64,000 bases of DNA from positions 26,595 through 90,594 of the forward strand of contig JABVXV010000258.1 of the NCBI GenBank assembly GCA_013365325.1, given 5' to 3'. Positions 12,796-35,672 of the stretch are shown piece after piece. The notes under the pieces were generated by a model, which was given only the letters and a program-made list of their open reading frames with translations, was not told where the DNA came from and made no database searches. The position numbers were made by a program, and so were the translations under genes. Origin of the DNA: Dipetalonema caudispina (Eukaryota > Nematoda > Chromadorea > Rhabditida > Onchocercidae). Each line of letters begins with the position of its first letter. The stretch's first letter is position 1.

Positions 12796-14198
12796 ATGGG
12801 TGATTCAACAATAAGCCATGGAGTCGGATATGTTCCACAGCCAGAAGGTGATCGTCGAATGTGCGCCCTCTGTAATACATCGTTGGGAGAAGAAGCTGTA
12901 ATTGCAATGAATCGCCTTTGGCATCCTGATCATTTCCGTTGTCATGCTTGTAATGCACCAATTAAGCAAACATATCAAGTAATCATTTCCCTTGGATCAA
13001 TATCATAATTCGAATGAATATCATAATCCTTCTCTCGGATAACATTAGTTGAACTTTGAACCGATCATAGTGTTTATTATAATATTTGTTTCACAGTAAT
13101 TTCAAGCACATCATTGAGATATATTCTTTAATTAATAATACAATATGTTTAAGAATGAAATAGTTATTCTTAGGTGGAAGAAAAAAAAGGAAAATCCATT
13201 TAATTTTAATGATATAAAAATGTATAATTTGTCAATTTTATTTTAAATTTGAAAATTATGAATTTGTATATTTTTTATAATTTACATTAAATTGTACATA
13301 AAAATGGTAAAATTTTTAGATTGCAGATGATATGCCATATTGTGTACAATGTTTTTCTAAGAAATATAATCCAAAATGTCATGGTCTGTTAATAATTTTT
13401 CCTTTTTTTGATATCATTTTGAATTCTTATTCATGAACTAATAATTAAATAATGAAGAGTATACAAAATGATGAAAAATAAGAGAAAAGAAATTAATTAC
13501 CAAATATCAGTTGGCAATTATTATATTATTAATGCAATCATCTATCTCTAAACAGTTTCTTTTTTTTTGAATTTTCCTTTTTATTTCAAAAATTATTATA
13601 AACTTTAATTGTGCAGTACATTTTTTAATTTCTTCTTCATTTTTAAAAATGATCATAAAGGAAGATTTGTTAAACGAGCGAATCCTTTATTTTAAAGATT
13701 TTAATTTCTATCTCTATCAGAGAAAAAATGAGTAAATTTTCACATTTACTATACAGCAAATAATGCTGTTAAGTTAAATTTAGTAAATTACATTACTGGA
13801 ATAAATTCAGTAAATGATATTTTTCGCTAATAAAGTATTTGACAGTCAAACTATGTCAAATTATAATTCTTGATAATGAGTTTTCATTTTGCATTTGCAT
13901 ACTTCATTTGAATCCATCATCACCACTTCGATGTACTAAAACTTCCCATTCATAAAAAATTCTAATATACATTTTTAATGCAGGTTGTGGTGAGATACTT
14001 ATCGATTCCTGTTTGATTGCACTTGATAAGCATTGGCATCCACGTTGTTTCACGTGCGCTGCATGTAAGCAACCATTACCAAATGGTGAACATTACATTA
14101 TCGATGATTTACCATATGACCGTGATTGTCATTGGGAGAAACGTCTCGAGAAGCGTATTCGTATCACGCAAGAAGCACATACACGGATGGATCATTAA
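12796..14198 (+). CDS. Two-LIM-domain protein, 3 exons
   Basis: Exons 12796-12978, 13320-13383 and 13984-14198 close exactly in phase and encode about 153 residues, almost entirely two tandem LIM zinc-binding domains. LIM1 (about residues 23-75) has CALC, a 16-residue spacer, H-x2-H-x2-C-x2-C (HPDHFRCHAC) and CVQC. LIM2 starts within the linker (CHGC), has H-x2-C-x2-C-x2-C (HPRCFTCAAC) and ends in D-x2-C (DRDC) rather than the usual C-x2-C/H/D. A charged C-terminal tail (EKRLEKRIRITQEAH) follows. LIM domains are protein-protein adaptors, often at adhesion sites, on actin or in the nucleus; the partner cannot be told from sequence. It lies only 459 bases after the phosphatase stop. The paralogue group within LIM proteins is not recognised with certainty. 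Confidence 0.9.
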
Positions 14199-15852
14199 AA
14201 GATGAATTTTTTTTGTTAATTTCTTTATAGAAACTCAATAGAATATCTAACTTTTTCTCAAAAATTTGAAATTCACATCCTACTCTCCACATATATTGCA
14301 AATGATGAACCTTCTGTTAAAAATAATCTGATCAAAGTTAAATTAGTATTTTCATGATTTAAATAAAATCCAACAAAAATATATTTCATGTATACATCAT
14401 GAAAAATGTCAATATTTACGTTTAAAATATGAGAACATGAAATTAAAGAATGTTAACTTCCAAAATTCTCACTTGATAGTTAAATTGAAAATAAGGAATT
14501 AAATGTGATAATATACCACTCTGTATCATATTTTATTATAAATTTTAAAGAGTTTTCAATATTCTAAAAATAATACATAATCATCATATTCCTCTGATAA
14601 ATGATTTGAATGGTTTGTAATCCTTTCGAACATATCAAAGAGAATTTATCAAAAAAGAAAGAAATGGTTTATTGTTTGCTTTGTTCACATAGCAAAACAA
14701 ATAAGAAAGAAGTATATTAGCAATAAAGATTTAAAAATTTGACATAAAACAAAAGATAGCTAAAATTTAAAGTAATGATATAACTTTAAAGTAATGGTAT
14801 AGTAATGTGTATGTGTATGGGTATGTGTATATATATATATATATATATATGTATATGAATGCATATGGATGTGTATGTTTGTGTATAAATAACGGAGACG
14901 TCGAATAAGTCAATCATATGCTTCGTTTATAAAGTACATGCGAAAGAACTGCAAAAATGATAGATATAAAAAAACAGCATAGATTCATCATAAGGCAATA
15001 TTTTACTGCTTGTAAATGAAGAAAATGCATGTTGAAAACTGTTGATAAAATGAATAGGATGAGAAATCATATCTAAATTTCATATACTATGACTAAATGG
15101 CTTAAGGCTTAAAGCTGCTTTTAGTTGTTTTTCCAGCTTCCACCTTCCTTTTGGATCGGTTTTCTAAAAGATTTTGAGGCTTCATCTCCCGAATAAGGTA
15201 AAATCCGGTCTCAGTATTCCGTCTCCAGCACCTATTTATTTTAAAAGTAGATGTGTGATCCACAAAAAGAGAAGGGAAATCTATAAAATTCAAACGAATA
15301 ATATCAAGATCTGAAAGTACTTTTATAAATTGACCATTTATAAACTGTAAATAACAAATTGTACCTAAGATCAGCTACAATACATGAAAGCTACCTCCTC
15401 AATTCTTTAACCGTCATAAGAGAGCTCCACTTGATAAAATCAATGATTCGCAAATGTTATAAAATCGAAAATAATAAGGATAAATTAATATTTCAAACTG
15501 CAATAATTTAGAGCCGTAGTGTGCACCACTAGCTCGATGGTATATGTTATCGCTTGATAAAGGATAATGTAACCTAAGTTCCCGTTATATCCCATTTTAC
15601 AGTTTAGTTTTGTACTTCTCTACCAGCAACAAACAGCAGAACCTTCAATACACACAGTAACGAATAAATCGATAAGGAAAAAAAAGTCACCTTAATTTCA
15701 TATATTTTCTTTGTTAATGGTATCTAGTATGATTCATCATCATTTGTTTAGACAGCGCTATAACTCCTTTTAAACAAAATATCGAAAACTATTAGATAAG
15801 AATAAATGACAGAGAAAGAGAAGGATAAATAACAAAAACACGAATACACATA
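14199..15852. other. Intergenic/3' region between convergent LIM and BTBD10 genes
   Basis: Contains an AATAAA at 14362-14367 for the LIM gene and a (TA)n run at about 14827-14851. A less AT-rich segment at about 15100-15650 may be the 3' UTR of the minus-strand BTBD10 gene. No exon with splice support was found. Confidence 0.5.
14827..14851. repeat. (TA)n microsatellite
   Basis: About a dozen TA dinucleotides preceded by GTATGTGTATGG-like units. Confidence 0.8.
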
Positions 15853-22835
<6,983 letters not shown>

Positions 22836-23227
22836 AACAAACCACACGTAACGTCTAGGTTACGCATACGCTTCTAACTGAATATACTTTGATATTGTTA
22901 CCCGTTATTTCGTATGATTGAACCTGTTTTGAAGGAAAAAAAAAATAAAATTAAACACATTCGAATTAAATTTAAGAATATAGAGTACACTTAGAAAGAG
23001 GATTAGACATGTCATGCAATCTAAAAAGATACTACATAGAGAGAATAGAATTGGGAAGAGATAGAGAATGGTTAACAAAAAAAAAAAAAAAAAAGAAAAA
23101 CAAAAATATAATTTCTTAGTACAAAATAATATGTATTATTGAGGAAGGATGAAGAAATAGTACTTAAATGAAGAGGATATAGAAATCGATAAAATAAATA
23201 ATGGAAGAGGATAAAGATATTAAAGAT

Positions 23228-23250
23228 TGAGAGAGAGAGAGAGAGAGAGA
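23228..23250. repeat. (GA)n microsatellite
   Basis: Uninterrupted GA dinucleotides. Confidence 0.85.
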
Positions 23251-23610
23251 AAGAAATGTAAGAGAATAAATTATTCGTAGTTTTAGTTTGATGTATTATA
23301 AAGTTAGTGCTCATTGATTACCATTTATTATACTAAAATATCATTTTTCCCGAGATTTCCCAGTAGATTGTGAAGTTTTCAATTTATTATTTAGTTTATT
23401 TTAATAGCATTTAATATATACTTCTTAATAGTAAATAGAGAGTAAAGTTATTTTCATTATTAGATTAAATATATTATGTATAATAATAAAATTTGCATTA
23501 TATTTTAGACGTACTTTAAACATACGTGAACGTAAACGTGAATAAATAGAAATACACATATGATTAGATTGATTTGTTCAAAAGTACACTCATATATTAT
23601 CATGGATCTA

Positions 23611-23611
23611 T

Positions 23612-23643
<32 letters not shown>

Positions 23644-23652
23644 GTGTGTGTG
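23611..23652. repeat. (TG)n microsatellite
   Basis: TG dinucleotides with a few TATG interruptions, followed by TCTG/TCTC-type units. Confidence 0.85.
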
Positions 23653-24407
23653 CATGTCTGTTTGTCTATCCGTCTGTCTCTCTGTTGTATTTTTTATGTG
23701 TATGAAATGAGCAAGAAATATTTCCATTCCATCGAAATGAAATTTTGAGGGAAATGATTACAACATATGGCAAAATTTAGCATTGATTTTTTTTTTTTTT
23801 TTTGAAAATGTTATTTGTTATTAATTATAAATTGTTTAATTTTAATCTTAAATTAAAATATACTCAATCATTAAAATATAAATGCATAATTCGTATTGTA
23901 TTGATTTATCAAAAGTTTAAATAAGATATATTGAAGAATGATTCAGTAAGCAAATTTTTTTTCTTTTTCTGCTTTCTTTACAAGCTTATAGACTAATTCT
24001 TTATTTACATTTTTCTCGATATCTCTTTAATTAATGTTTTGCAGATATATGAATCTATGTATGTCTGTGTCTGACTGTGTGTGTGTGTGTATGTGTGTTT
24101 ATGTATATCCATGTATCATTATCTTATCTGATGATAAATGATCATTATTGAATGCTAGGATAAGATAGTGAGAAGTTGTTTGAAGATATGCAACAGTCTT
24201 TAAGATTCTATCAGACATTTTCAATCAATCAATAAGAATTTGATTGCATTTTTTTTTTTATTTTAACTTTCGAAGTGCTTCTCACCATGTTATCAAGTGC
24301 AATAGGAATAAAATGATCAATGAATGAATAGATGGTAAAATGTCACCTCAAGAAAATTTTCTCTCAATCATTCCTTTTATTTCTGCAAATGCATTTTACG
24401 AAAAATG

Positions 24408-24478
24408 TTGTGTGTGTGTGTGTATGTCTGTCTGTCTGTCTATATTAAAGTGTATGTATGTGTGTGTGTGTGTGTGTC
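24408..24478. repeat. (TG)n and (TCTG)n compound microsatellite
   Basis: Two TG runs separated by TCTG repeats. Confidence 0.8.
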
Positions 24479-25654
24479 TCCACCCACGCATACGGATCGA
24501 TCTTTTCCATCAGTATATGCCTAGTGTTTATGTAAGGAAAGGAAGCGGAGTGGTGAGGCATTTGTAGTGTGAAGGGTAGTAGATGTTAGGATGGTGTTAC
24601 AAGATGATTGGTTAACAGATTATGGAGGTGGGAAATGTTATCACCAAATGATATTGCTTATCAGTGGTCATCTTTTTCCCTTTTAGCTCTCTCTCTCTCT
24701 CTCATTTTATCAGTTATTGAAGAGTGATAATTTTAATGATAGATCTAGATCATTTCTATCCTTCAATTCGATGATGTCAAGGTCATGTCATCATTTGTCT
24801 AGACAAGTATGGCAAATCGATATGCATACACCTATACAAAAAAGAGATGATTCAGTATGTCGTATGCCCTGGTTAAAAGTGAAATGAAATGATCCTGATA
24901 GGGTTACATTCTCTTCTCTTCATACATATATACAACAATGAACTATTCATTTCTTACATTTAGTCCTAAAATTCTCCAATAAAATGTTAGATGATTCTTT
25001 GTTACTATACCTAAAATAATTCAACGATAATCCTTCATTTGGATAGTAGGAAGAGCAAACATATATGTATCACATCGACCAAAGATTCATTTATCACTGA
25101 TTGACCTTCCCACATTTCAACACCCTTCCACTTTCTACCTTTCACAGTACTTCCCATTTTTCACTTAAAGAGCAGATGTAGGCATAATAATTCTTTAGGC
25201 TGTATAAGTATTCGATTCACAGGTATCTCGTATCGTTTGTATGGAATATGATCCAATAAAGATCAGCTGTTGTTAAAAAATATTTTTTTTTTTTTTTTTT
25301 CTTTTGCTGCAAAGATTTGTAACTGATAATTTGCTGTTAAGCTTTAACCACATGTAGTAAGAAGGCATGTAGAAATATGTGTTGAATACACTTTCTATAG
25401 TTTGTTAGATGGTAATGAAATAAATTGCTTGTGATGTTTATTTCGAATGGTAAGACTGTTCTAAATATCTCAGATTTTTCCTTCTGAAAAGGAAGTAATG
25501 CTTTTTTCATGTTATATTATCCATCCTTTCATCTTGTTTGCGTAAAATGTGTATGTTTACCATCTAAATTTGAAAAAATCAGGAGAAATTAACGCTGTTA
25601 CTTCATATCAGCTCTGCTTTATTCAATCTACCGAGACATTTTCACCGATTCATT

Positions 25655-28009
<2,355 letters not shown>

Positions 28010-28265
28010 ACAAAGTCTGGCACATCAAAGTCACTATGTGAAAAACCGGAACACTGTTATGGGAAATGACATAAAAAATTTCTTTATGATTTTATTATTT
28101 ATATGAGTAGATATGCATAATTTTCCTTCATTTCTGTCAGTGAATGCGAAGAAAACTTTCTAGCATAACATCCTATCATATATCTCTTCTAGTTGATATT
28201 TGTGTGCTTTTTAAAATTACAATGGGTAGCCTATGTTGATGTTGCACGAGTTGTTAGTTTGAAAT

Positions 28266-28271
28266 AATAAA
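28266..28271 (+). other. Polyadenylation signal AATAAA
   Basis: Hexamer 256 bases after the GAPDH copy 1 stop codon. Confidence 0.45.
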
Positions 28272-29594
28272 CCAGTTCGGAGAAATTCTTTTTTACATGC
28301 ATATTTGTGAACAGATCGTTGTTGAGCTGTCAGAGATAATGGTGTCGTTTGAAAAATGATGATGAAGGTTGAAGTTCATTGCTGCCTGGTACGCACTGCC
28401 ATGGTTCTCTGAAGTTTGCGTAGTTCTTTGCTTTCATCCTAATGAGATGTGTAGTGAGTTGAAGCGTCATCATTCAAAAAAGTGATCATTTGGCGCTATC
28501 TCGGAAAAAGGAGAGGAGAAGAGTGGAGTATGCCAAATAGGATTTGATCGATATGTAGCAATTGTGATACAATGGTATTCAGAGATTATTTCATCAAGTT
28601 GATCCTTTCAATAAATGCAATATTTCATAGTCTTACTACTGACAGTTCCCGATAACGACAGTAGTATTTCGCAAGGAATGTATCAAAAAAAAAGATAATT
28701 TATTTTAATTATTTCTTATCATGCATTTCGGAATTTATCTTACTCCGAATAGTTGGTTGCACGGTCGAAATTATTTAAAACATTTTGCTGTTTAGCATCA
28801 AAAAAAGTATAATGTGTATTTATAATACTGAATATCAAATAGCTTTCATTATCATTATCAGCAAATATCAATTACAATTACAATTTTATTTTATTGATTT
28901 CTTTTCAACAATTCATATATCAACAATTAAAAATTTATTTGAAACATTCATTACTGAGTAAATAAAAGTAGAAATATTTTGCTGGTGATCAAATAAAGAT
29001 TAAATGTGAAATTCACAACTTATACTATCAGTCAAACATCGAATATCCATTCAATTTGATAATCGATGTCCTCTAAGCATTTATTTGCTTAGTAATCAAA
29101 AGTTTTTTGTAAACAATTTAAATCTTTGAAATCTTTTATATCTATTATAATTTTTGAAATCAGTCTTTCTTTTTTTTTAAGTGAAAAGTCTGAGAAATAA
29201 CCGAGCAATTTTTATTTTTCATCCTTAGCTAATTTTATTTGACATTTTCATTTTCCTAGTATTTTACAATCTATTTATAATGAATGTAATAACAATTGCA
29301 TCTTTGATTAATTTATCATATTGATGGTTACGATTGAAAAAAATAAAGAAAGTTAAATTTAGCAGATAAAACATCAAATTCTCCTTTTCTTTTTGCTATT
29401 TAAATTATTTACTCCAATATATATGCCATATTTGAAATGGAAAATCAAAAGAAAAAATATTTGTAACATTCAAATAATATTACGAAAAAAAGATATCGAA
29501 AATGATATTTGTTTATCATTGATGTCATTCTTATGATAATGTTTAATTGAAAATATTCTCATGAATGAATGAATTTAATTCATTTGTAACATTC
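28272..29594. other. Intergenic region between convergent GAPDH copy 1 and SulP genes
   Basis: AT-rich sequence expected to contain the two 3' ends. No exon was recognised. Confidence 0.5.
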
Positions 29595-31473
29595 TTACTG
29601 ATTATAAACATCATCTAAATGCTCAACAATAGCATTTCTTGGAATAGTTTCATGAAAATTGGTCGCATCAAACATTTTTATCAAATTACCTAAAAATTTT
29701 TTTCAATTAATCAAATATGTAAAACTTATTCAAACAATTATAAATTTGTTGCAGTAAAAAGTTTAAAAAAAAAAAGTATGTCTGTTTAATTTGGATCCAA
29801 AATTTTTCAAGTCTTTTAATTCTTTCTCTTTTGAATTTTCATCGTATATTTTAAAGTGAAAATTTTTCCATCTTAATTTTCAAAGTAAAATTTTTCCAAT
29901 CTTCATATCTTAACATTATAATAATATTGAATATAACTTACCAAAATATTGATTAAAAAAAAATACCTACCTGATGGTGCAGCAAAAAATACTTTAATAC
30001 CATATGAAATGAGTTCATCATAAATCTAAAATTTGTTACAGATTGAAAATATATTTGATCATATGCAATTCTTATTAAATTTCATATTTTTCTTCCAAAA
30101 ATGTAATTTTTTTTTTTTTTTTACAAAAATGGTATTGTTTTAGAGTAATTCATACATGGCAGGTTATTCTATTACTTATTCTAACATTGAATAAATTAGC
30201 ACTAATAATATGTCCATTGTAAGTTAAAAATTTTAATTTCGAAATATTTTCATGCAAAATTTTTTCTTCCTTTATTTATTTGACATTATGTTTTAAAAAT
30301 AAAAAAGAAAAGGAAATGAAATAATAGAATTATGGACCCGTTTAATAGTTATAAGTCCCGAATAATCAACATATGAAAAGCTTGAACAATCAATTACATA
30401 TATAAGATATTGGTCATTTCTTGAAATAGTTTCATCCTTTGACCATTGCTTTTGCTAACAAAAAATAAAAACATTTTTTTTTTTTTGTATTATTTATTGT
30501 ATATCTGTAATATCTATTTATATATTTATTATACTTTACTAAAAAAATGTATTTTAATTTATATTCTATACATATTAAATTGAATGAATACTAATTGGTA
30601 AATAATTTAATTAAAAAAAATTTATCATCTAATAAATAGTTTATTCAATTTAATTTTTTCATTACAATCTCATTCAATAAATGGTTAATTTATTTTCACC
30701 TCATTATCCAGTAATAAATGATTCACTTTATTATTGATAATAGATCGATTTTGCGAACGTTTACGTTTCCAACAATTAATTGACTGATAAATTGCCTGAA
30801 TTAAAATATTGCAAAAAACGATAACATAAATGCTTAATATTAGCACTAATTAATAGATATAATATTCAAATAAAAGTCAAATTTAATGACTAAAAGCAAT
30901 TTTTTTTTTTTTTTTTAATTTCAACAACATAAATTGCTTGTCATTTGCATAGAATTTGTTGTCATATGCAAATGTTTGTAGTTTCTTCGAATATTTTAGT
31001 TATTTGTTTATCTTATATTGAAATTTAACATTTTTTAAATTTAACAATAATATGCCTTGAAATCGTCATCTTATTTCTGCTCTTTTTTTTTTCCTTAAAT
31101 TTTGAAGTAAGGCAATAAATCGTCCTGAAGTATAGTCCTTTTTCATTAAAAAAAAAAAAAAAAGAATACTACGGTAAAACATTTAAAATTTAGAAACATG
31201 CTAATAGTTATTGAAATTAATCAATTTACTATCGAAATTTTAATTTAAAAAATAAAATATTCTTTCTTTTGAACTTAAAATTTATATGAAATTAAGAAAA
31301 AGAAAATAAAAATAAAAATAAATTGAACCGCAACAAATCGATCTGTACTGGTAAATATCAATGGTGCATTAAGACGAAAAATACAAATGTTATTATTGAT
31401 GGAATTTAATTGTTTGCCTTCTATTTCATTGTATCTTCCATCATCATTTCTGTTTAATAAATGCCATGGTGGC

Positions 31474-31504
<31 letters not shown>

Positions 31505-34500
31505 TTAAGTTGAAATTAATTATTAGTGTTTCATTTTTTCCATGATTAAACGATTTTTAAAGGGTATAAATAATTATCATAGATTTGGTATATAATATTA
31601 TTTACTTATTTGCTTATTTATTTATTTACTTACTTACTTACCATTGATTACGGAATACAGTTGTTAGCACAGCAAATGCAACTGCTAATGCTAAACCTTC
31701 GCCAACATCAAAACAAATTGTAAGCATCATACTCATCAACCAGATTAACTATAAATTATATTAATTATAAATTTTACATACTTTAACTGAATTAATTAAC
31801 AAATTTTTATTCATGTGTGAACGAATTAAAAAAAAAAAAAATAGAAAAAATAAGCAGTAACAATCAATCAATTATAAATTCTAGTTGCAATATGCATATA
31901 AAAACGTGAAATAAAGATTTTAAAAATGTTAAATGAAATATAATAAATTAAATTAAAATGTTTTTTATTTTTTGTGAAATAGGAATTGAAACAGTGCAAT
32001 ATTGTTTATGATAATATTATAAATGTAATTACTATCTTAACAGATGAAAAAATAAATATTGTCTATTTAAAAAATGCTATTAATTTTTTACATAAATTAT
32101 ACAAAATAATTTTAATAATGTATTTTAAAGAAAAAATAAAAAACAAAAAAAAAAAAAAGGATGAAAGAAAGAAGGAATGGAAATACAACTAACAAAATCA
32201 ACTTTGAATATGGGCCATAATTTTTTCAATTCTTGAAATTTAACAAAATATGCTTTCATTGTAACCAATAACATTGAAGCTAATACACACTGCAAAGAAA
32301 TTTTTTTTTTTTTTCAAAAATTTATTTTTATAAAAAGAAAGAAGGGAAAGATATAAGTTGTACTTTACAAAACTTTTTAATTAATATTAATTATAGAATG
32401 ACTTACTCGAGGTAAATAAGCTAATGCTGGACCAATATACAATATTACCGAAAGTAATGTAAGAACTGAGAAAAATGTTGTTAACTGAAACGGATGAAAA
32501 GGCAAAAATATAATAATAAAAGTAATAATAGTAATAGTAATTTTGATTTATACATTAAAAAAATAAATCAATTAAAATTTTATTAAATAAAAGAATTTTT
32601 GCATTATTTATACTTGAGTACTTCCACCTACAGCTGCACCGATTATTGAACGAGCGAAACCGGAAGTAACTGGATAAACTGGAAAAAGGGATGAAAGCAT
32701 GCCAGATAATCCTAATGCATAAAGTTCCTGTAAAAAAAAAAAAAAAAAGAAAAAATTATTCAATCTTATTATTTGCACAATAATTATTGCTAGTACAATA
32801 TAATTTAATAATATAATAATAGTAATTTAAATAATTTACCTGTCGATAGCAAATACTATAATTATAACGTCGTTCAACAATTTTTGCTACAGTTATATGT
32901 ACAGCTATAGATATTGCTGCTATAATTAAAGAATCGAGAATAATTGTTGGAATAAAATCAAATCGTGGTAGAATTGGTTTTGGAAATCTAAACAAAGTTA
33001 ATTTTTATTATATTCAAATATTTTAAATTTAAAACTTTTATTCCTTCAATGAAAATTTCATTGATATAGTTTCAATTTTAAATAGTTTGGAAAAAGTTTA
33101 ATAATTTTGAAGGCTAAAATTAAACGTTACATATGTATGATATTAGATTTTTTGAAATGCAAAATGAAATAAATTATCTGACACAACATTATTTTGAATC
33201 AAAAATTCTTCAGTATAATTGATTAAGGTCAAAAAAAAAAAAAAATGAAAATTAAAGTACAAAATTAGAAATTATCAGTAAGTCATACGCAGTAGGTATA
33301 TCACCAACAACGTTTACTTCATAACGCTCTGATATTTCAGCAAAATTTGTCGCAGTAATTGCTATTATTGCCTAAATTATTTCATAAATTATTTAATTTT
33401 TAATTGATGTAATAAATAATTTTATTGATAAATTAACTAATTATAGAAATGCATACTAAAATAAGTTCATATGGTATAGGAAATAGAAATACATCAGCAA
33501 GCCATGGTTCAAGTATTTCTTTTCCAAAGATAAGAAAAATGATAGCTGATATACTTATTGCTACCGTTGGCATATGTGTTTCGGAAGCATGCTCCAAAAG
33601 ATCACAAATCCTCTGAAATATTATTGTATTTCAAAAATTGTTAAATAATTTGAAATTGCAAAAAAAAAAAACACTATTAATGAATAGTATTGATTTTGAA
33701 TAAAAAAAAAATAAAATAAACTTTGTTATGTATTGAAATTAATTTTATTAAGTAATTAAAGAAAAAAAAAAGTAATGTTTCATTGAATACATAATAAAGA
33801 TATCCTGCTCCATTACGTTTCGGTATCGAAATACCCATAATATGACCAATTTGAGCAAAAAAAACATGTATACAACCACCGACAACAAAACCTGACATTA
33901 CTTGTTCCGAAAAATAACATGTCAAAAATTCTAAGCGTAAAGCTCCCATTATAATCTGCAATAAATTAGCAGTACTTAATTACAATTCTGAAAAATTATT
34001 ATTATTTTTTAATTAGAATATTGCAAGAGGTAGTATTAAAAAAAAAAAAAAAAAATTATTAATAGTATTTGATTAGATTTCTGTAAAAGGTAATACAAAA
34101 TTAACAATTGTTATAAGTATTTAATTACAATTTTGCAAGAAGAACTGTAAAAATTTTTTTAGAGAAAATTAATAGTGTTTAATTTTAATATTTCAAATGA
34201 ATAATATAATGAGATGATGCAAACAAATTTCATTCATTGAATTTTTATATCGATGTCAATTAGAATGCGACAGAATTCTAATTTACTATGAATATCATTT
34301 TCTGTTTACATAATTAAGGAAAACTTCCAAGATGAATTTTAAATAAACAATCCACTTAACGAACAAAATAAGTTGTGAAATTCACAAATTGATTTCATTT
34401 CACAATTTAAAAAAAAAAAAAAAAAGGAAAATTAATTCATAAATTAGTAATGAAAATTTGCGTATTACCTGTATGAAACCACTTATAAACATAATAGCGG

Positions 34501-35672
34501 TTGCAACATGTATCGGTTTCAATTCATCAAAATCAGTTAAACTTTTGGAAAGTGCAAAATTTGAATCTGTACCATTTGTAACATTCAACGATAGACTATT
34601 ATTAAAATAATCAAAAACTTTATCCTCATTTTGAAAAACTGTTTCATCTTTTAATAGGCTATATTTTAGCATAACTTTTTGAATAGCTGAATGAGTCATT
34701 AATGATAGTACTGCGAAACTACCTGAAAATGAAACATTTTTATGATGTTTGATATGATTACTATTGATAATGTTACTAATTATGATCAATAATTATCATT
34801 TAATTTATACATATAATAATAAATTGATGGATATATTCATAGCATTATAAATAATTTGATTACTTTAAAATATTTCATTCTTTTCTTTTGCCTTTTTTAT
34901 GTCAAAAGATAAAATGCACAATGAATCTCAATAAAAGAAAACATTAAGTAAGTTAAGCAAAAAAAAAGTAATTTTAAAAAATGTTCAAAATAAAACAAAA
35001 AAAAAAAAAAAAATTACACATTTTATTATTTATAATGCAATAATTCATTTGTATAATTTAATACGAAATTTTTTTTTGCAATATTTCAAAAAGAAAGAAA
35101 AAATTTCAATTAAAAAAATTTTTTTAATTTGATTCGGTTATTTTGCATTTGTAATTATTAGAACTAAACTATTAAAATATTACCTAATGAATTATGACGT
35201 GATGTACCAAATAAAATGTAAAAAAATGATGGAAAAATAGCGGTATAAAGACCATGAACAGGTTCAACTTCAATTAATGCTGAATGGGCAATTCCTAAAA
35301 TGTTTTTAAATTCAATTAAAATGTCCTCGACTGAAACTAAAGTGTTTTTAAATTAAATATTAGCAATATTTGAGTAATAAAAGTGAAATAAAATGAAATA
35401 ACTGGAAAAGTAAATTTTTACAATTTCAAATTCTAAATTAAAGTATAAAATGAAATGATACCTTGCGGAATAGCTAATACAGCCATATTTAATCCACTAC
35501 TTACATCACCAAAGAATGAAGATCGCCAATTATACTTTGGTAACCAATATATTATAGGTAAATACTTCTTGACAAATTCAAGCAAATCGTTTATTTTACT
35601 TTTAATTTCATAAAACTTTTGTTGTTTAGGTGAAATAATTTGAAAATTTTCCGTTGTTGCTTCAATCATCAT
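29595..35672 (-). CDS. SLC26/SulP family anion transporter with C-terminal STAS domain, 16 exons
   Basis: Exons in transcript order: 35672-35462, 35294-35184, 34722-34469, 33955-33791, 33612-33457, 33371-33289, 32987-32840, 32727-32614, 32484-32407, 32289-32203, 31748-31642, 31473-31329, 30795-30700, 30454-30338, 30025-29971 and 29689-29595. All phases close, giving 673 residues. Family blocks are VLAIPQG followed by VEPVHGLYTAIFPSFFYILFG, then EQVMSGFVVGGC, PIPYEL, ELYALGLSGMLSSLFP with TSGFARSIIGAAVGGSTQ, and ILYIGPALAYLPR. These lie in a multi-spanning membrane domain. From about residue 520 there is a STAS domain (ICIFRLNAPLIFTSTDRF, LIYVIDCSSFSYVDYSGL, IKVFFAAPSG). A loop in exon 3 holds three N-glycosylation sequons (NNS, NVT, NGT). 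The family carries sulfate, oxalate, chloride or bicarbonate across the plasma membrane; the substrate here is unknown. It sits between the two inverted GAPDH copies. Confidence 0.93.
31472..31503. repeat. Poly-A tract at an intron boundary
   Basis: A run of about 27 A on the plus strand. Read as T it forms the polypyrimidine tract of the acceptor for exon 12 of the SulP gene. Confidence 0.6.

Larger units (their letters stand above)
22836..25654. other. Intergenic region rich in dinucleotide repeats
   Basis: Lies between the divergent BTBD10 (-) and GAPDH copy 1 (+) genes and presumably holds both promoters. It carries (GA)n at 23228-23250, (TG)n tracts at about 23611-23652, 24074-24100 and 24408-24478, and (CT)n at 24687-24702. 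Short open frames across the TG repeats give Cys/Val repeats and are not genes. Confidence 0.6.

Noticed and set aside
15102..15293. 63-codon minus-strand frame after BTBD10
   Set aside because: It is downstream of the BTBD10 stop, has no conserved residues and probably lies in the 3' UTR.
23560..24567. Open frames rich in Cys and Val
   Set aside because: Direct translations of (TG)n microsatellites.
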